Positions 1-10,208 of a DNA stretch of 64,000 bases are shown here, piece after piece. Source of the stretch: Onychostoma macrolepis. Lineage: Eukaryota; Chordata; Actinopteri; Cypriniformes; Cyprinidae. Under the pieces are notes generated by a model. That model was not told the origin of the DNA, did not search any database, and saw only the letters and a list, made by a program, of their open reading frames with translations. The translations under genes were made by a program, and so were the position numbers. Each line of letters starts with the position of its first letter. The stretch's first letter is position 1. The DNA lies in NCBI RefSeq assembly GCF_012432095.1, contig NC_081163.1:32353258-32417257 (forward strand), given 5' to 3'.

Positions 1-650
1 ACAAACATCTAAAGCGACACATGCCTACAGATCCAGTCTCATTTCTCTGTGTGCGTACGATGCGAGCGGGGAGATGGCAGCTAAACAGACAGTCCTGATC
101 AAACATGGGGCTTCAAATCGAGCACAAGATTATGAGCACACGCTCTGGGGATGGAGACGAACAAGAGCCCGCAGCTGCGAGAGCCGGAGAAGAACTCATT
201 CACGAAGATTGAAGCATATCTCTCTCCGGCTGAGGTAATGAAAAAGGGCTTGTGAACATGAGTCTTCTGGCTGGGAGAAAGGGGATTGTAAGGAATAAGA
301 GAGGAGAGGATGTTTTCCAGAGCCAGACGCGATCATGGCTGTGCAGTAATAGGCCTACAGCCATAAATCTCAATCTATATCTAACAGCAGCGCTACACGC
401 ACACATACACGCACACAGATGCATCTACATTACGCTACACTGCAAGTCTTGGGGAAGCAAGACATGGGCATACTGCAAATCTGCAACCCAATTATAAAAA
501 GGAGAAAATTGGCCACTTGTATTAAAATAAATGGGAGAAAGCACAACACTTAACATGGCGGCTGTAGGAAATGGAAGTACTGTACCATTATTAGAGCCAA
601 TCACCTGTTTTACTCACTCATGAATAGATTAGCTGAACATAGCTGATCGA
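1..650. other. non-repetitive stretch, no gene recognised
   Basis: Contains a 54-codon open frame (74-238, +) and longer chance frames without similarity to anything I know. A GTAATG donor-like site follows CTGAG at about 235. I see no transposon ends. Confidence 0.4.
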
Positions 651-652
651 TC

Positions 653-808
653 AAAAGATTTTTTTGAAAAGAAATGAATACTTTTGTTCAGCAAGGAAAC
701 ATTAAATTAATCAAAAGTGACATTGAAGACATTTATAATGTTACAAAAGATTTATATTTCAAATAAATGCTGTTCTTTCTGTTCATCAAAGAATCCTACA
801 AAAAATAA

Positions 809-878
<70 letters not shown>

Positions 879-1204
879 TAGGCGGCACAACAATTTTCAA
901 CATTGATAAACGTATCTTGAGCAGCAAATCAGCACATTAGATTGATTTCTGAAGAATGACACTGAAGAATGACAAATTTAGATTTAACATAACAGGAATA
1001 AATTACATTTTAAAATATATTTAAATAGAAAATAGTTATAAATTGCAATAACATTTCACAATATTGCCGTTTTACCGTTTCTGATCAAATAAATTATTTC
1101 TTGGTGGGTATAAGTGACTTTAAATAAAAACAAAATAATAATAAAAAAAAATAAATAAATAAATAAAAATAAAATCGAACCCCAAAATTTGGAACAGCAG
1201 TGCA
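653..1204 (+). mobile_element. MITE family A copy, interrupted by a TA microsatellite
   Basis: Matches the abundant cyprinid repeat whose ends read CTACCGTTCAAAAGTTTGGGG and whose body holds AATGCTGTTCTTT and CAGGAATAAATTACATTTTA. Here both ends are decayed (right end reads CCCCAAAATTTGGAACAG) and a TA run of about 60 bases (815-874) sits in the middle. Confidence 0.6.
815..874. repeat. (TA)n microsatellite
   Basis: About 30 uninterrupted TA units inside MITE family A. Confidence 0.95.
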
Positions 1205-1294
1205 TGTTTTAATTTTGTATTTAATTAATTGGATTTTTGAAAAATATGCATAAACACATTAGGAAATATATTTTCTAAATTAGGAAACATTTAG

Positions 1295-2087
1295 AAGGGA
1301 TGGTTCACCCAATAAAATAAAAATTCTGTTATTAATTACTCACCCTCATGTTGTTCCAAACCCATAAGACCTTAATTAATTTTTGGAACACAAATTAATA
1401 TATTTTTGATGAAATCCAAGAGCCAAGACCCTCCATAGCAGACCCTCCACCAACGCAACTGACACGTTCAAGTAGGCCTGGGCAATAAATCGATAACGAT
1501 AATTAATCGCACTATATAAATTTCCTCGATAAACGATAACAATAGTTCGATAAATGTTTGATATAATGTTTATGAGACAAAGGCGGAACGAAAGAGCGCT
1601 AGTCATTTGAAGTGCGTCACTCGGACCGTTTATCCGCTCAGCTCAAAGTTCAAGCAGTGGCGCGATATCGATATCGACTGATATAAAAAAAATTATTGTG
1701 ATAATTTTTGGGCCATATCACCCAGCCCTACGTTCAAGGCCCAGAAAGGTAGCAAGGACGTTGTTAAAATAGTCCATGTGACATCAGTGGTTCAACCTTA
1801 ATTTCTTGAAGCTACAAGAATACTTTTTGTGCGCAAAGAAAAAAAAATGTACTTGATTTAATTATTTATTTAAATAATTCATTAAACTAGATCGCAGGGA
1901 CTATTTTAACAATGTCCTTGCTACCTTTCTGGGCCTTGAATGCGTTAGTTGCGTTGCTGTCTATGCAGGGACTGAAAGCTCTCGGATTTCATCAAAAATA
2001 TCTGAATGGATGTCTTACGGGTTTGGAACAACACGAGGGAGAGTAATTATTGACAAAATTTTCATTTTGGGGTTTACTAACCCTTTA
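1295..2087. mobile_element. fold-back MITE family B, carrying a nested hAT MITE
   Basis: Left end AAGGGATGGTTCACCC and right end GGGGTTTACTAACCCTTTAA frame a fold-back element. ACTCACCCTCATGTTG near the left end is mirrored by CACGAGGGAGAGTAATTA near the right, and GGCCCAGAAAGGTAGCAAGG (1737) by CCTTGCTACCTTTCTGGGCC (1917). A hAT MITE is inserted at 1473. Confidence 0.75.
1473..1730. mobile_element. hAT-type MITE with perfect 8-bp target duplication
   Basis: Ends TAGGCCTGGGCAA and CACCCAGCCCTA are short inverted repeats of hAT type. The flanking 8 bases CGTTCAAG occur at 1465-1472 and again at 1731-1738. There is no coding sequence in the 258 bases. Confidence 0.85.
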
Positions 2088-3434
2088 ATTGAAATTTCAG
2101 CAAAAATAACTATTGTTATATACAATGCTGTGACATATGCTGTAAAATTTTCATACCGCTCACCCCTCTGAAGGCCTATTAAGCGCAGAGTAAATAAAGC
2201 TTAACCAGAATCAGTGTGAAATTCAAAGGCGTTGAGGAATCCCTTCAGATCTACCATTTCCACGATAAAGCACTCAGGCGTGAGCTTTCTGATTACTTGT
2301 ATGTGGTGTACCGCAGCTGTTCTGCTTGGCCTCTGCCCAATTAAACCCCAGTATGATATGATCAGAGGTACAATAAACCCCCCTTGAACCGCTGGGTTTG
2401 GCTCTCCCTTCATCTTCGCTTCATATGCAGGTCTCTTATGGCACACAGTATGGACAGCAGTATATATCTGCTCAATTTCATTCCATTACAGTCCCTCTGA
2501 GACTTCCATATGGAGGGTCTCTCTCTCCGTCTTCCTCTCTTCCTCATTACTCCATGTACCGAACACCCCAGTTGGAGCGTGTCAGGCATAATCCCAGGCT
2601 GTAAGCAGACATGTGGGTAATTTCTTTAATAGGTTAGCCTGGGTTTTACACCTCCCTCCCGCTCATAGGGTAATCCAGAGAGAGCCACCACAATAACCCT
2701 CAAACATCATCAGTATGCATCGAGACTGAACCAGAGGATGGCAAGGACGATGGAATATTCATATTTTCCTAATAACCGGATGTGAAGAATTAATCAAATC
2801 ACTCTATAATTTATTAATGCGATCACTTTAAGGCGGGTTATTGACTAGAAAAAAATGCATGCAATGTAAATGTATGCGATGTACAGTGTGTTCAACCACA
2901 GGGGGTTTCAGTACTCTGGTGCTCATAAAATTATATTTCTGCTCATAAAACCTTATATTTTCTGCAAATAAAATTGGCTCTTTGTTACCAAGTCAATGCT
3001 TATATGTATGGGACAAAGACAAGACGTCCCACTTCGGTGATCATATAAACATAGAAAGCCTATGCAAGTTCAAGTGCATAGTAAATGTACGTAAAAAATG
3101 TCTGCTTCAATGTTTCAAATACATTTTGTAAAAATTAAAATTTAGTAAAAACATTTCACTACAACATAGTTAGAAAACAAACAAAGTACCTGTATATAAA
3201 CACACACAAACACACATTTTATTCATTCATTTAACATATAACATGTATTTTATTATGCTATATAGAAGTAATAATTTATTTTAACTTGTTTTACTTTAAA
3301 ACAGTCACACTAACAAGCAACTTTCTTACTTTGTTACCATTCACTAGATTGCTATTGGTATTGGAACTGGGAAATTTTACTGGTATCAATTACTAAAGTT
3401 TCATATTGCTAGAGACGAGACACACATTACTGTT
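2088..3434. other. mostly unique sequence
   Basis: No gene or complete transposon is seen. The better-balanced part, 2190-2800, has a conserved-non-coding look (no low complexity), but conservation cannot be judged here. Confidence 0.35.
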
Positions 3435-3971
3435 AAAGGGATAGTTGACCCAAAAATGAAAATTCTGTCATTATTTACTAACCCTCATGCCGTTTCAAAC
3501 CCGTAAGACCTTCGTTCATTTTCAGTACACAAATTATTTATTTCATTATTTTTGAAGAAATCCAAAAGCTTTCTGACCCTGCATAGACAGCAACACAACT
3601 ACCACATTCAAGTAAGCTAGTAAAGGCACTATTAAAATAGTCCATGAGACATCAGTGGTTCAACCGTAAGTTTAGGAAGCTACAAGAATACTTTGTGTCC
3701 AAAGAAAACAAAAAGGCTTTATTCAACAATTTCTTCTCTTCTGTGTCAGTCGTGGTACTCCCGTGAACACGTATCGAAGACTGACATGGAAGAGAAGAAA
3801 TTGTTGAATAAAGTCGTTATTTTTGTATTCTTTGTGCACAAAAGTATTCTTGTAGCTTCCTAAACTTACGGAAGAACCCCTGATGTCACAAGGACTATTT
3901 TAACGATGTCCTTGTTACCTTTCGGGGCCTTGAACATGGTAGTTGTGTTGCTGTCTATGCAGAGTCAGAAC
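3435..3971. mobile_element. fold-back MITE family B copy, right end missing
   Basis: Starts AAAGGGATAGTTGACCC. Central arms AACAATTTCTTCTCTTC (about 3725) and GAAGAGAAGAAATTGTT (about 3789) form the hairpin. Similarity stops near 3971 without the right terminal repeat. Confidence 0.7.
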
Positions 3972-4181
3972 AGGACAGTTCTTGTAGATATGGTAGAATG
4001 TCAATAGTGTAAGGATCTCATATACAAACACAACTCTCTACAGATGTGCAGATGGAGCAGACCTTAATGAGCCGTACGATGAGAACTGCTGTTTACTCTC
4101 ACTGAGTGTGTCCTTCACCTTCCCTTTGTACTATAGAGCTCCCTCTCTGTTCACTGCTGAATTATTCTCTTTGATGCATCT

Positions 4182-4224
<43 letters not shown>
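4182..4224. repeat. (CA)n microsatellite
   Basis: About 20 CA units followed by a short ATACATATAC run. Confidence 0.95.
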
Positions 4225-4230
<6 letters not shown>

Positions 4231-4589
4231 TATACATAGAGTTTGCAGACCTGCCACGGGCCTTTCTTCCCTTTTCACAGTTAGACCTCAGGGTCCTCAT
4301 CTCTGAATCATGTAATTAGTAATGGTAAAAGGTAGGAGTGTGAATATTTAAGCCGCTTGCAAGCCAATAAGATTCTAAAATGTTTCTTGATCTACACTTT
4401 TTTTTTTTTAATTTGTGCATTTTTATTAAATTACTTCTATTAAGTACTTTTAAAAATAAATAAAAATTTATAATAAATCAAAAACTCTAGCACATACAAA
4501 TGACATTGTGTTTATGCCAATAAAAACTAAGCATTGAATCGATTCTGAATTGATGAAGAGAGAATTGTGATGCATTGCAGGAAGGACTG

Positions 4590-5605
4590 GAACAGAATAT
4601 TCGATTATTAGAATATTCGTTCGGTGAGTTGGCATTCATTTTCAATTTTGAGATTCGAATATTCTTTTTTTTTTTCTCCGAACACCTGGCATCCCCCGCT
4701 CTTGAATATGAATCACCCATGAGTGAACGTCATGATTCAGTTCATCTGGAAGAGAAGACAAAAATGCAGAAGAACAAATATGCGATTTGAAACTGGCCTA
4801 CCACAACAGCACATAAAGTTTGGGGAAAAAAAAAAAAATTGACCTGAGTTTTATTTGAATGTTTGACTTTGTAAAGAAATAGTTTGTTTTTTGAAATGTG
4901 AGCTGTCTAGCCAGCCTAACGTTACCTTGTTCTATTTAGCCTATTACAGTTTGTTTTATTGTATATAAGGGAATTCATTTAATTTTATTTAAACTGTTGG
5001 TTAATTAAAATGTGTGATGCTGTTATTGAAAATATGCTACCGTGTTCTTTATTTATTACAGTTCGTTGAACTTTGTTCATTTATTTTTCGTTCTTCTTAT
5101 ATTTAAATAGCCTACCCTTAACGGTGTCAGTAATTACTGTGCTGCTAATTTCTGATTTGGGAGAGATTTGTTTGTTAAAAAAATGTTAGGCTACCTCATT
5201 AAAAGTATTGCTCTTAACAGACCTGTGTGTTCTCATCACTAGTGCAGTGTCCGTTCTCGGAGCATATAAGCCCTGCCCACGTGAGGCGCACTGCTTCCGG
5301 CTCGCACTGTTCTGTAGTTTATTAAAAGTTTATTAATTCTGAATGAGTCCATATTGCACCAAAATGCAACACTGCACTCCCTTGGGTCCACAGCAACACA
5401 CCCGTCACACGTGAAGTCGATTGGATGAACGGTTCTCTACAAAAAAATGCAAACAGACAGACAGACACACACAGATTCCCTGCCTTTATTAGAGAGAAGA
5501 ATATGTTCAGCCCCCTCCCTCCGAAGCATCGCATATTCAGTGTTGATTACTACCGAAGCTTCAAAGCTCAAAAAATGGTATTCGGACCAGCTCTAATTGC
5601 AGGAT
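4590..5605. mobile_element. possible decayed hAT-like element
   Basis: ATTCGAATATTC-type motifs at 4600-4660 and a right end with AAGCTTCAAAGCTC and GGACCAGCTCTAA near 5560-5602 resemble a hAT-derived fish repeat. No target duplication found. Low confidence. Confidence 0.28.
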
Positions 5606-5627
5606 CCTTTTTTTATTCCCAACCCAT

Positions 5628-5806
5628 TAAAGAGACAGTTCACCCAAAAATTTAAATCATTTTGGTGACTACTGACTTTTTTTAAGGACAAAAAACAAAG
5701 ACATTTCTCAAAATTCCTTCTTTTGTGTTCTGCAGATGAAATACAAGTTTGTAATGACATGACGGTGAGTAAAATGTCTCATTTTTGTGTGAACCTGTCC
5801 CTTTAC
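5628..5806. mobile_element. short MITE family B copy
   Basis: AAAGAGACAGTTCACCC at the left and TGTGAACCTGTCCCTTT at the right form imperfect inverted ends. The internal fold-back is shortened. Confidence 0.6.
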
Positions 5807-6242
5807 AATATTTTCTCCCAGTTTCATGTGCAGAGTCAACTAAAAATAAGTCATTCATAAGATTTGAAAAAAAGTAAATGTTTTTATAATTTCATTTTAT
5901 TTTTTATATGTTTTTGACCAATGGCAGATGAGATGAGATGAGATGAATGTTCAGGAAAAGCCATATGTTTTTTTTTTTTTTTTTAAATATATACTACAAA
6001 AATATCTTATTAAATAATAATAATGATATATTATATAATAATTTGAATTATTATATAGGACTGGCAGGTTTCATGGCAAGCTCATTTTCTGATTTTTTTT
6101 TTCTTATGTTTTTCAAAAAGTTAGAATCTGACAGTTTCAGTCACCTTCACATTCATTGCATGTTTTATCAGTATAATGAAAGTGAAAGATGACTAATGCT
6201 GTCATTGTGCTGAACATCTTCTTTAGTGCAACATGGAAGATA

Positions 6243-7785
6243 CAGTGGGTACGGAAAGTATTCAGACCCCCTTACATTTTTCACTGTTATATTGCAGCCA
6301 TTTGCTAAAATCATTTAAGTTTTTTTAAATTTGAAAAATGTAAAAAAAAAAAAAAAAAATTCCTCAATGTACACACAGCACCCCATATTGACAGAAAAAC
6401 ACAGAATTGTTGACATTTTTGCAGATTTATTAAAAAAGAAAAACTGATATATCACATGGTCCTAAGTATTCAGACCCTTTGCTCAGTATTTAGTAGAAGC
6501 ACCCTTTTGATCTAATACAGCCATGAGTCTTTTTGGGAAAGATGCAACAAGTTTTTCACACATGGATTTGGGAATCCTCTGCCATTCCTCCTTGCAGATC
6601 CTCTCCAGTTCTGTCAGGTTGGATGGTAAACGTTGGTGGTCAGCCATTTTTAGGTCTCTCCAGAGATGCTCAATTGGGTTTAAGTCAGGGCTCTGGCTGG
6701 GCCATTCAAGAACAGTCACGGAGTTATTGTGAAGCCACTCTTTCGTTATTTTAGCTGTGTGCTTGGGGTCATTGTCTTGTTGGAAGGTAAACCTTCGGCC
6801 CAGTCTGAGGTCCTGAGCACTCTGGAGAAGGTTTTTGTCCAGGATATCCCTGTACTTGGCCACATTCATCTTTCCCTCGATTGCAACAAGTCGTCCTGTC
6901 CCTGCAGCTGAAAAACACCCCCACAGCATGATGCTGCCACCACCATGCTTCACTGTTGGGACTGTATTGGACAGGTGATGAGCAGTGCCTGCTTTTCTCC
7001 ACACATACCGCTTAGAATTAAGGCCAAAAAGTTCTATCTTGGTCTCATCAGACCAGATAATCTTATTTTTCACCATCTTGGAGTCCTCCATGCAGGCTTT
7101 CATGTGTCTTGCACTGAGGAGAGGCTTCCGTCGGGCCACTCTGCCATAAAGCCCCGACTGGTGGAGGTTTGCAGTGATGGTTGACTTTCTACAACTTTCT
7201 CCCATCTCCCGACTGCATCTCTGGAGCTCAGCCACAGTGATCTTTGGGTTCTTCTTTACCTCTCTCACCAAGGCTCTTCTCCCCCGATAGCTCAGTTTGG
7301 CCGGACGGCCAGCTCTAGGAAGGGTTCTGGTCGTCCCAAACGTCTTCCATTTAAGGATTATGGAGGCCACTGTGCTCTTGCAGAAATTTTTTTGTAACCT
7401 TGGTCAGATCTGTGCCTTTTCACAATTCTGTCTCTGAGCTCTTCAGGCAGTTCCTTTGACCTCATGATTCTCATTTGCTCTGACATGCACTGTGAGCTGT
7501 AAGGTCGTATATAGACAGGTGTGTGGCTTTCCTAATCAAGTCCAATCAGTATAATCAAACACAGCTGGACTCAAATGAAGGTGTAGAACCATCTCAAGGA
7601 TGATCAGAAGAAATGGACAGCACCTGAGTGAAGTGAAGAATATACGAGTGTCACAGCAAAGGGTCTGAATACTTAGGACCATGTGATATTTCAGTTTTTC
7701 TTTAATAAATCTGCAAAAATGTCAACAATTCTGTGTTTTTCTGTCAATATGGGGTGCTGTGTGTACATTGAGGGGAAAAAATTGT
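6243..7785 (-). mobile_element. Tc1-like transposon, right terminal repeat truncated
   Basis: The left end begins CAGTGGGTACGG after a TA. The left repeat has the IR/DR layout: an outer AAGTATTCAGACCCC (about 6256) and an inner TAAGTATTCAGACCC (about 6463). The right side keeps only the inner copy (7661-7677, inverted) and the sequence to GGGGTGCTGTGTGTACATTG, then stops about 100 bases short of the outer repeat. With one binding site lost and a broken transposase the copy is dead. Confidence 0.9.
6483..7474 (-). pseudogene. Tc1-like transposase, frameshifted
   Basis: Cut-and-paste DDE transposase. The main frame covers 7370-6483, about 295 codons. Catalytic signatures are IIWSDETKIELFG (first D), FQQDNDPKHTA (second D) and SPDLNPIEHLW (E), giving DD34E spacing as in Tc1 and Sleeping Beauty. 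The bipartite linker is visible as GRPAKLSYRGRRALV. The N-terminal helix-turn-helix begins at ATG 7474 or 7465 (MRSKELPEELRDRIVKRH) in a different frame. It meets a stop at the KKIS region, where a deletion of a dozen or so bases plus a frameshift removes the link to KSTVASIIL. The C-terminal frame is otherwise intact, so this is a fairly young copy. Confidence 0.9.
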
Positions 7786-8639
7786 AGTTGCAAATAGTGA
7801 TTCTTTAGTCTCCTCAAAAGCAGCATAGATTCATCACACAGAAGGCACATATTCCTCCATTTACAGCTATCAGCTACATGACAGCTCCGCTCTGAACGGA
7901 ATAGAGTTTTTCCCCTTCATTTTTCCGTGATTGAGCAAATCACAGGGGAAGTAGGCAGAGACTCAGAAAACTCACTCACCCAGTGAAACGGCAACTCGTG
8001 AAAAAACGACTGGCATTCACAAACCTTTTAAAAGCGAACCCCTCCTCACCTGCCCAGTGTATCTCCTCTCCGCTACCTCCACTACAACACGGCCAAAAAT
8101 AGAACAGCTCGTTTTTACAAGAACTAGGATGACAGCACGCTGCAATGGGAATCAGGCAATTAGATCTAAAACAAGAGAAGGTGCGCTTAAAAACACATTT
8201 AAATACGACCCAAAGAGACACCAGTGAAAGAATGCAGAGGTATATTTAGAAACCGAAGTACTGTGAAGTTATCACAGAGATAAAGTCTTAAATGAAATCT
8301 GTTTTCTAAACTCCACTGTGACAATGAAGAAGGGACTTCAAAAAGCACAGCTGAGATATGTGCACTTGTCAGAGCTGAGATTCCGTTAAGTGAATACCGC
8401 AGCACTTACCCTGTAGCCATCAGTGAGGAGTATTCACGGAGACAGATGCAGCGCGTGTCTGTCCAAAAGTGTATATATAGACATCACTTGGTAAAGAGCC
8501 ACAGTTCAGATGATAATGCGTATCTATACAAAGGACAAAGGCTGTAACTAACAATCACACTGTTCTTCTGATAAGAATGTCTTCGATATTAATTAATCAA
8601 CTATTTAACACAAGGAATAATCAGCAGCTCTTAAAGCAT
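7786..8639. other. unique sequence, no gene recognised
   Basis: Open frames here are short and lack domains. AACTAACAATCAC and ATTAATTAATCAACTA at 8545-8610 may be the end of a hAT-type repeat. Confidence 0.35.
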
Positions 8640-9131
8640 CTTTTTCATCTACTGCAGCATCACCACACGTGCTCAGCAGATCACTGAGGAACCATCTCAC
8701 CCAGCACAGAACTGGTTTCAGCCGCTCTCCTCAGGCAGACACCTGGGAGCAATAACAGCTAAAACTTCCTGATTAAAGAACAGTTTCCTCCCAACAGCTG
8801 TCCAGCTGCTCAATAAACATCCGTAGAGTAAGCATATTACTCCCCTGGTGCACTTTAAGGCCTATGTTTACATGTATTTTGCACACTGCATCATTTAAGA
8901 GTATAAATTGTACTTATTTATGTATTGCACACAAATCAGTTATTGAGTTATTCTTTTTGTTGGCACCTGTACCTAACCATTTTTTTATTTTTTATTTTTT
9001 TACAGTGTATGATATTTATTGTATTTTATATCCAAATATTCAGCTTTTGCCTTGAGTTTAAGTTGTATTAGGCATGTGCTAGCTATAAATAAAAGACTAA
9101 TTGAAACCATATATATATATATATATATATA
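8640..9131 (+). mobile_element. LINE 3' end fragment
   Basis: About 8740-8822 translates to a run that includes KNSFLPTAVQLLNKHP, which resembles the C-terminus of fish L2/Rex-type LINE polyproteins, with one in-frame stop before it. An AT-rich 3' UTR follows and ends in a TA microsatellite (9111-9131), as LINE 3' tails often do. Confidence 0.5.
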
Positions 9132-9289
9132 GAAAATACCATTAACATAATTACAACCAAAAATAAAAATATACTGACAGCCACCTTTACAGGTTGTAAG
9201 GAAAAAGCTGAATCAAATTTAAAAAATAAAAAATTGCTTTTCCACAGGCAGAGATGTAAAACCCTAATTTACATATCTTGACAAAAAAA

Positions 9290-9763
9290 TTATTGTTTTT
9301 TTTCCACTTTATTGTCCCCCTTGGAAACTAGTTTTGCAGCAGTAAGACAACACATACAAACAATACACAGTCCACAGATAACACCTTCACATATGAGCAC
9401 AACACCCCAATCGGATTAAGAATTCATCAAACTAATAGCCACTGAAAAAAAAAAAAAAAAACCTTAAAACGTTTTGTTCTTCCACTAGGTACTCTAAACC
9501 GATGCCCTGAGGGGCAGCAATTGAAATTCCTTCTGCAATGAAAGGTCCAAATTTATTCAAATTTCATTTTAATGTCTGTGATTAATCTCAATAGGTTGAC
9601 TTTGACTCATTCTGATCATTTTTTCCTGCCACTTTGACAAGATTATTTAACCTATTCCTATTTAACCAGGCTACAATTCAGAAAGAAAACACAGATTCAA
9701 TAAACGACTTATAAAATAAAATCAACATTTTGGTACATACATTGAATTTTCCTTGCATCTTCC
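9290..9763 (-). mobile_element. probable LINE 3' UTR relic
   Basis: On the - strand CTGCTGCAAAACTAG followed by CCAAGGGGGACAATAAAG resembles L2-type 3' ends. It lies downstream of the reverse-transcriptase fragment in the same direction, so the two probably belong to one decayed insertion. Confidence 0.4.
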
Positions 9764-10208
9764 TTAATAAAAAAATAAATAAATTATTTGATGAATTTTC
9801 TTACAAACAACTGATCCATTTAGTTCAAAGCTTAGTTTATCATCGATTATAAGCCCAAGATATTTATGATTGTCAGTCAACTCAATATCCACTCCGTCTA
9901 TATTCGTCAACCCTGGACTCAATGTCGATCTACCAAAATCAATTAACATATCCTTGGTTTTTTCCACATTTAATTGAAGGTGGAAATTGCTACACCACGT
10001 CACAAAGTCTTCTACTACAGGACCGTGCCCTCGATCCTGGTCCCGCAGAAGACTCACTATCACGGAGTCATCTGCATATTATATATATATATATATAACA
10101 AGGGTGACAAACAACAACCTTGAGGAGAGCCTGTGGAGCAAAACAACATTAAATGTGAAGCGTCACAGGATTCTTCTGGGATTTTTATATACATTTTTTT
10201 TCTACTGA
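9764..10208 (-). pseudogene. L2/Rex-like LINE reverse transcriptase fragment
   Basis: Non-LTR retrotransposon reverse transcriptase, palm part. On the - strand STGSPQGCCLSPLLYI (10140-10095) is RT motif 4, and YADDSVIV (10078-10055) is the catalytic YADD motif. They are followed by VEDFVTWCSNFHLQLNVEKT and DNHKYLGLIIDDKLSF. The twenty or so residues expected between SPLL and YADD are missing, replaced by a TA run. The fragment ends near VCKKIH. No endonuclease or 5' part is present. It is a dead 5'-truncated copy. Confidence 0.75.

Noticed and set aside
74..238. 54-codon + frame followed by a GTAATG donor-like site at the left edge
   Set aside because: No recognisable protein; a single weak donor is not enough to call an exon.
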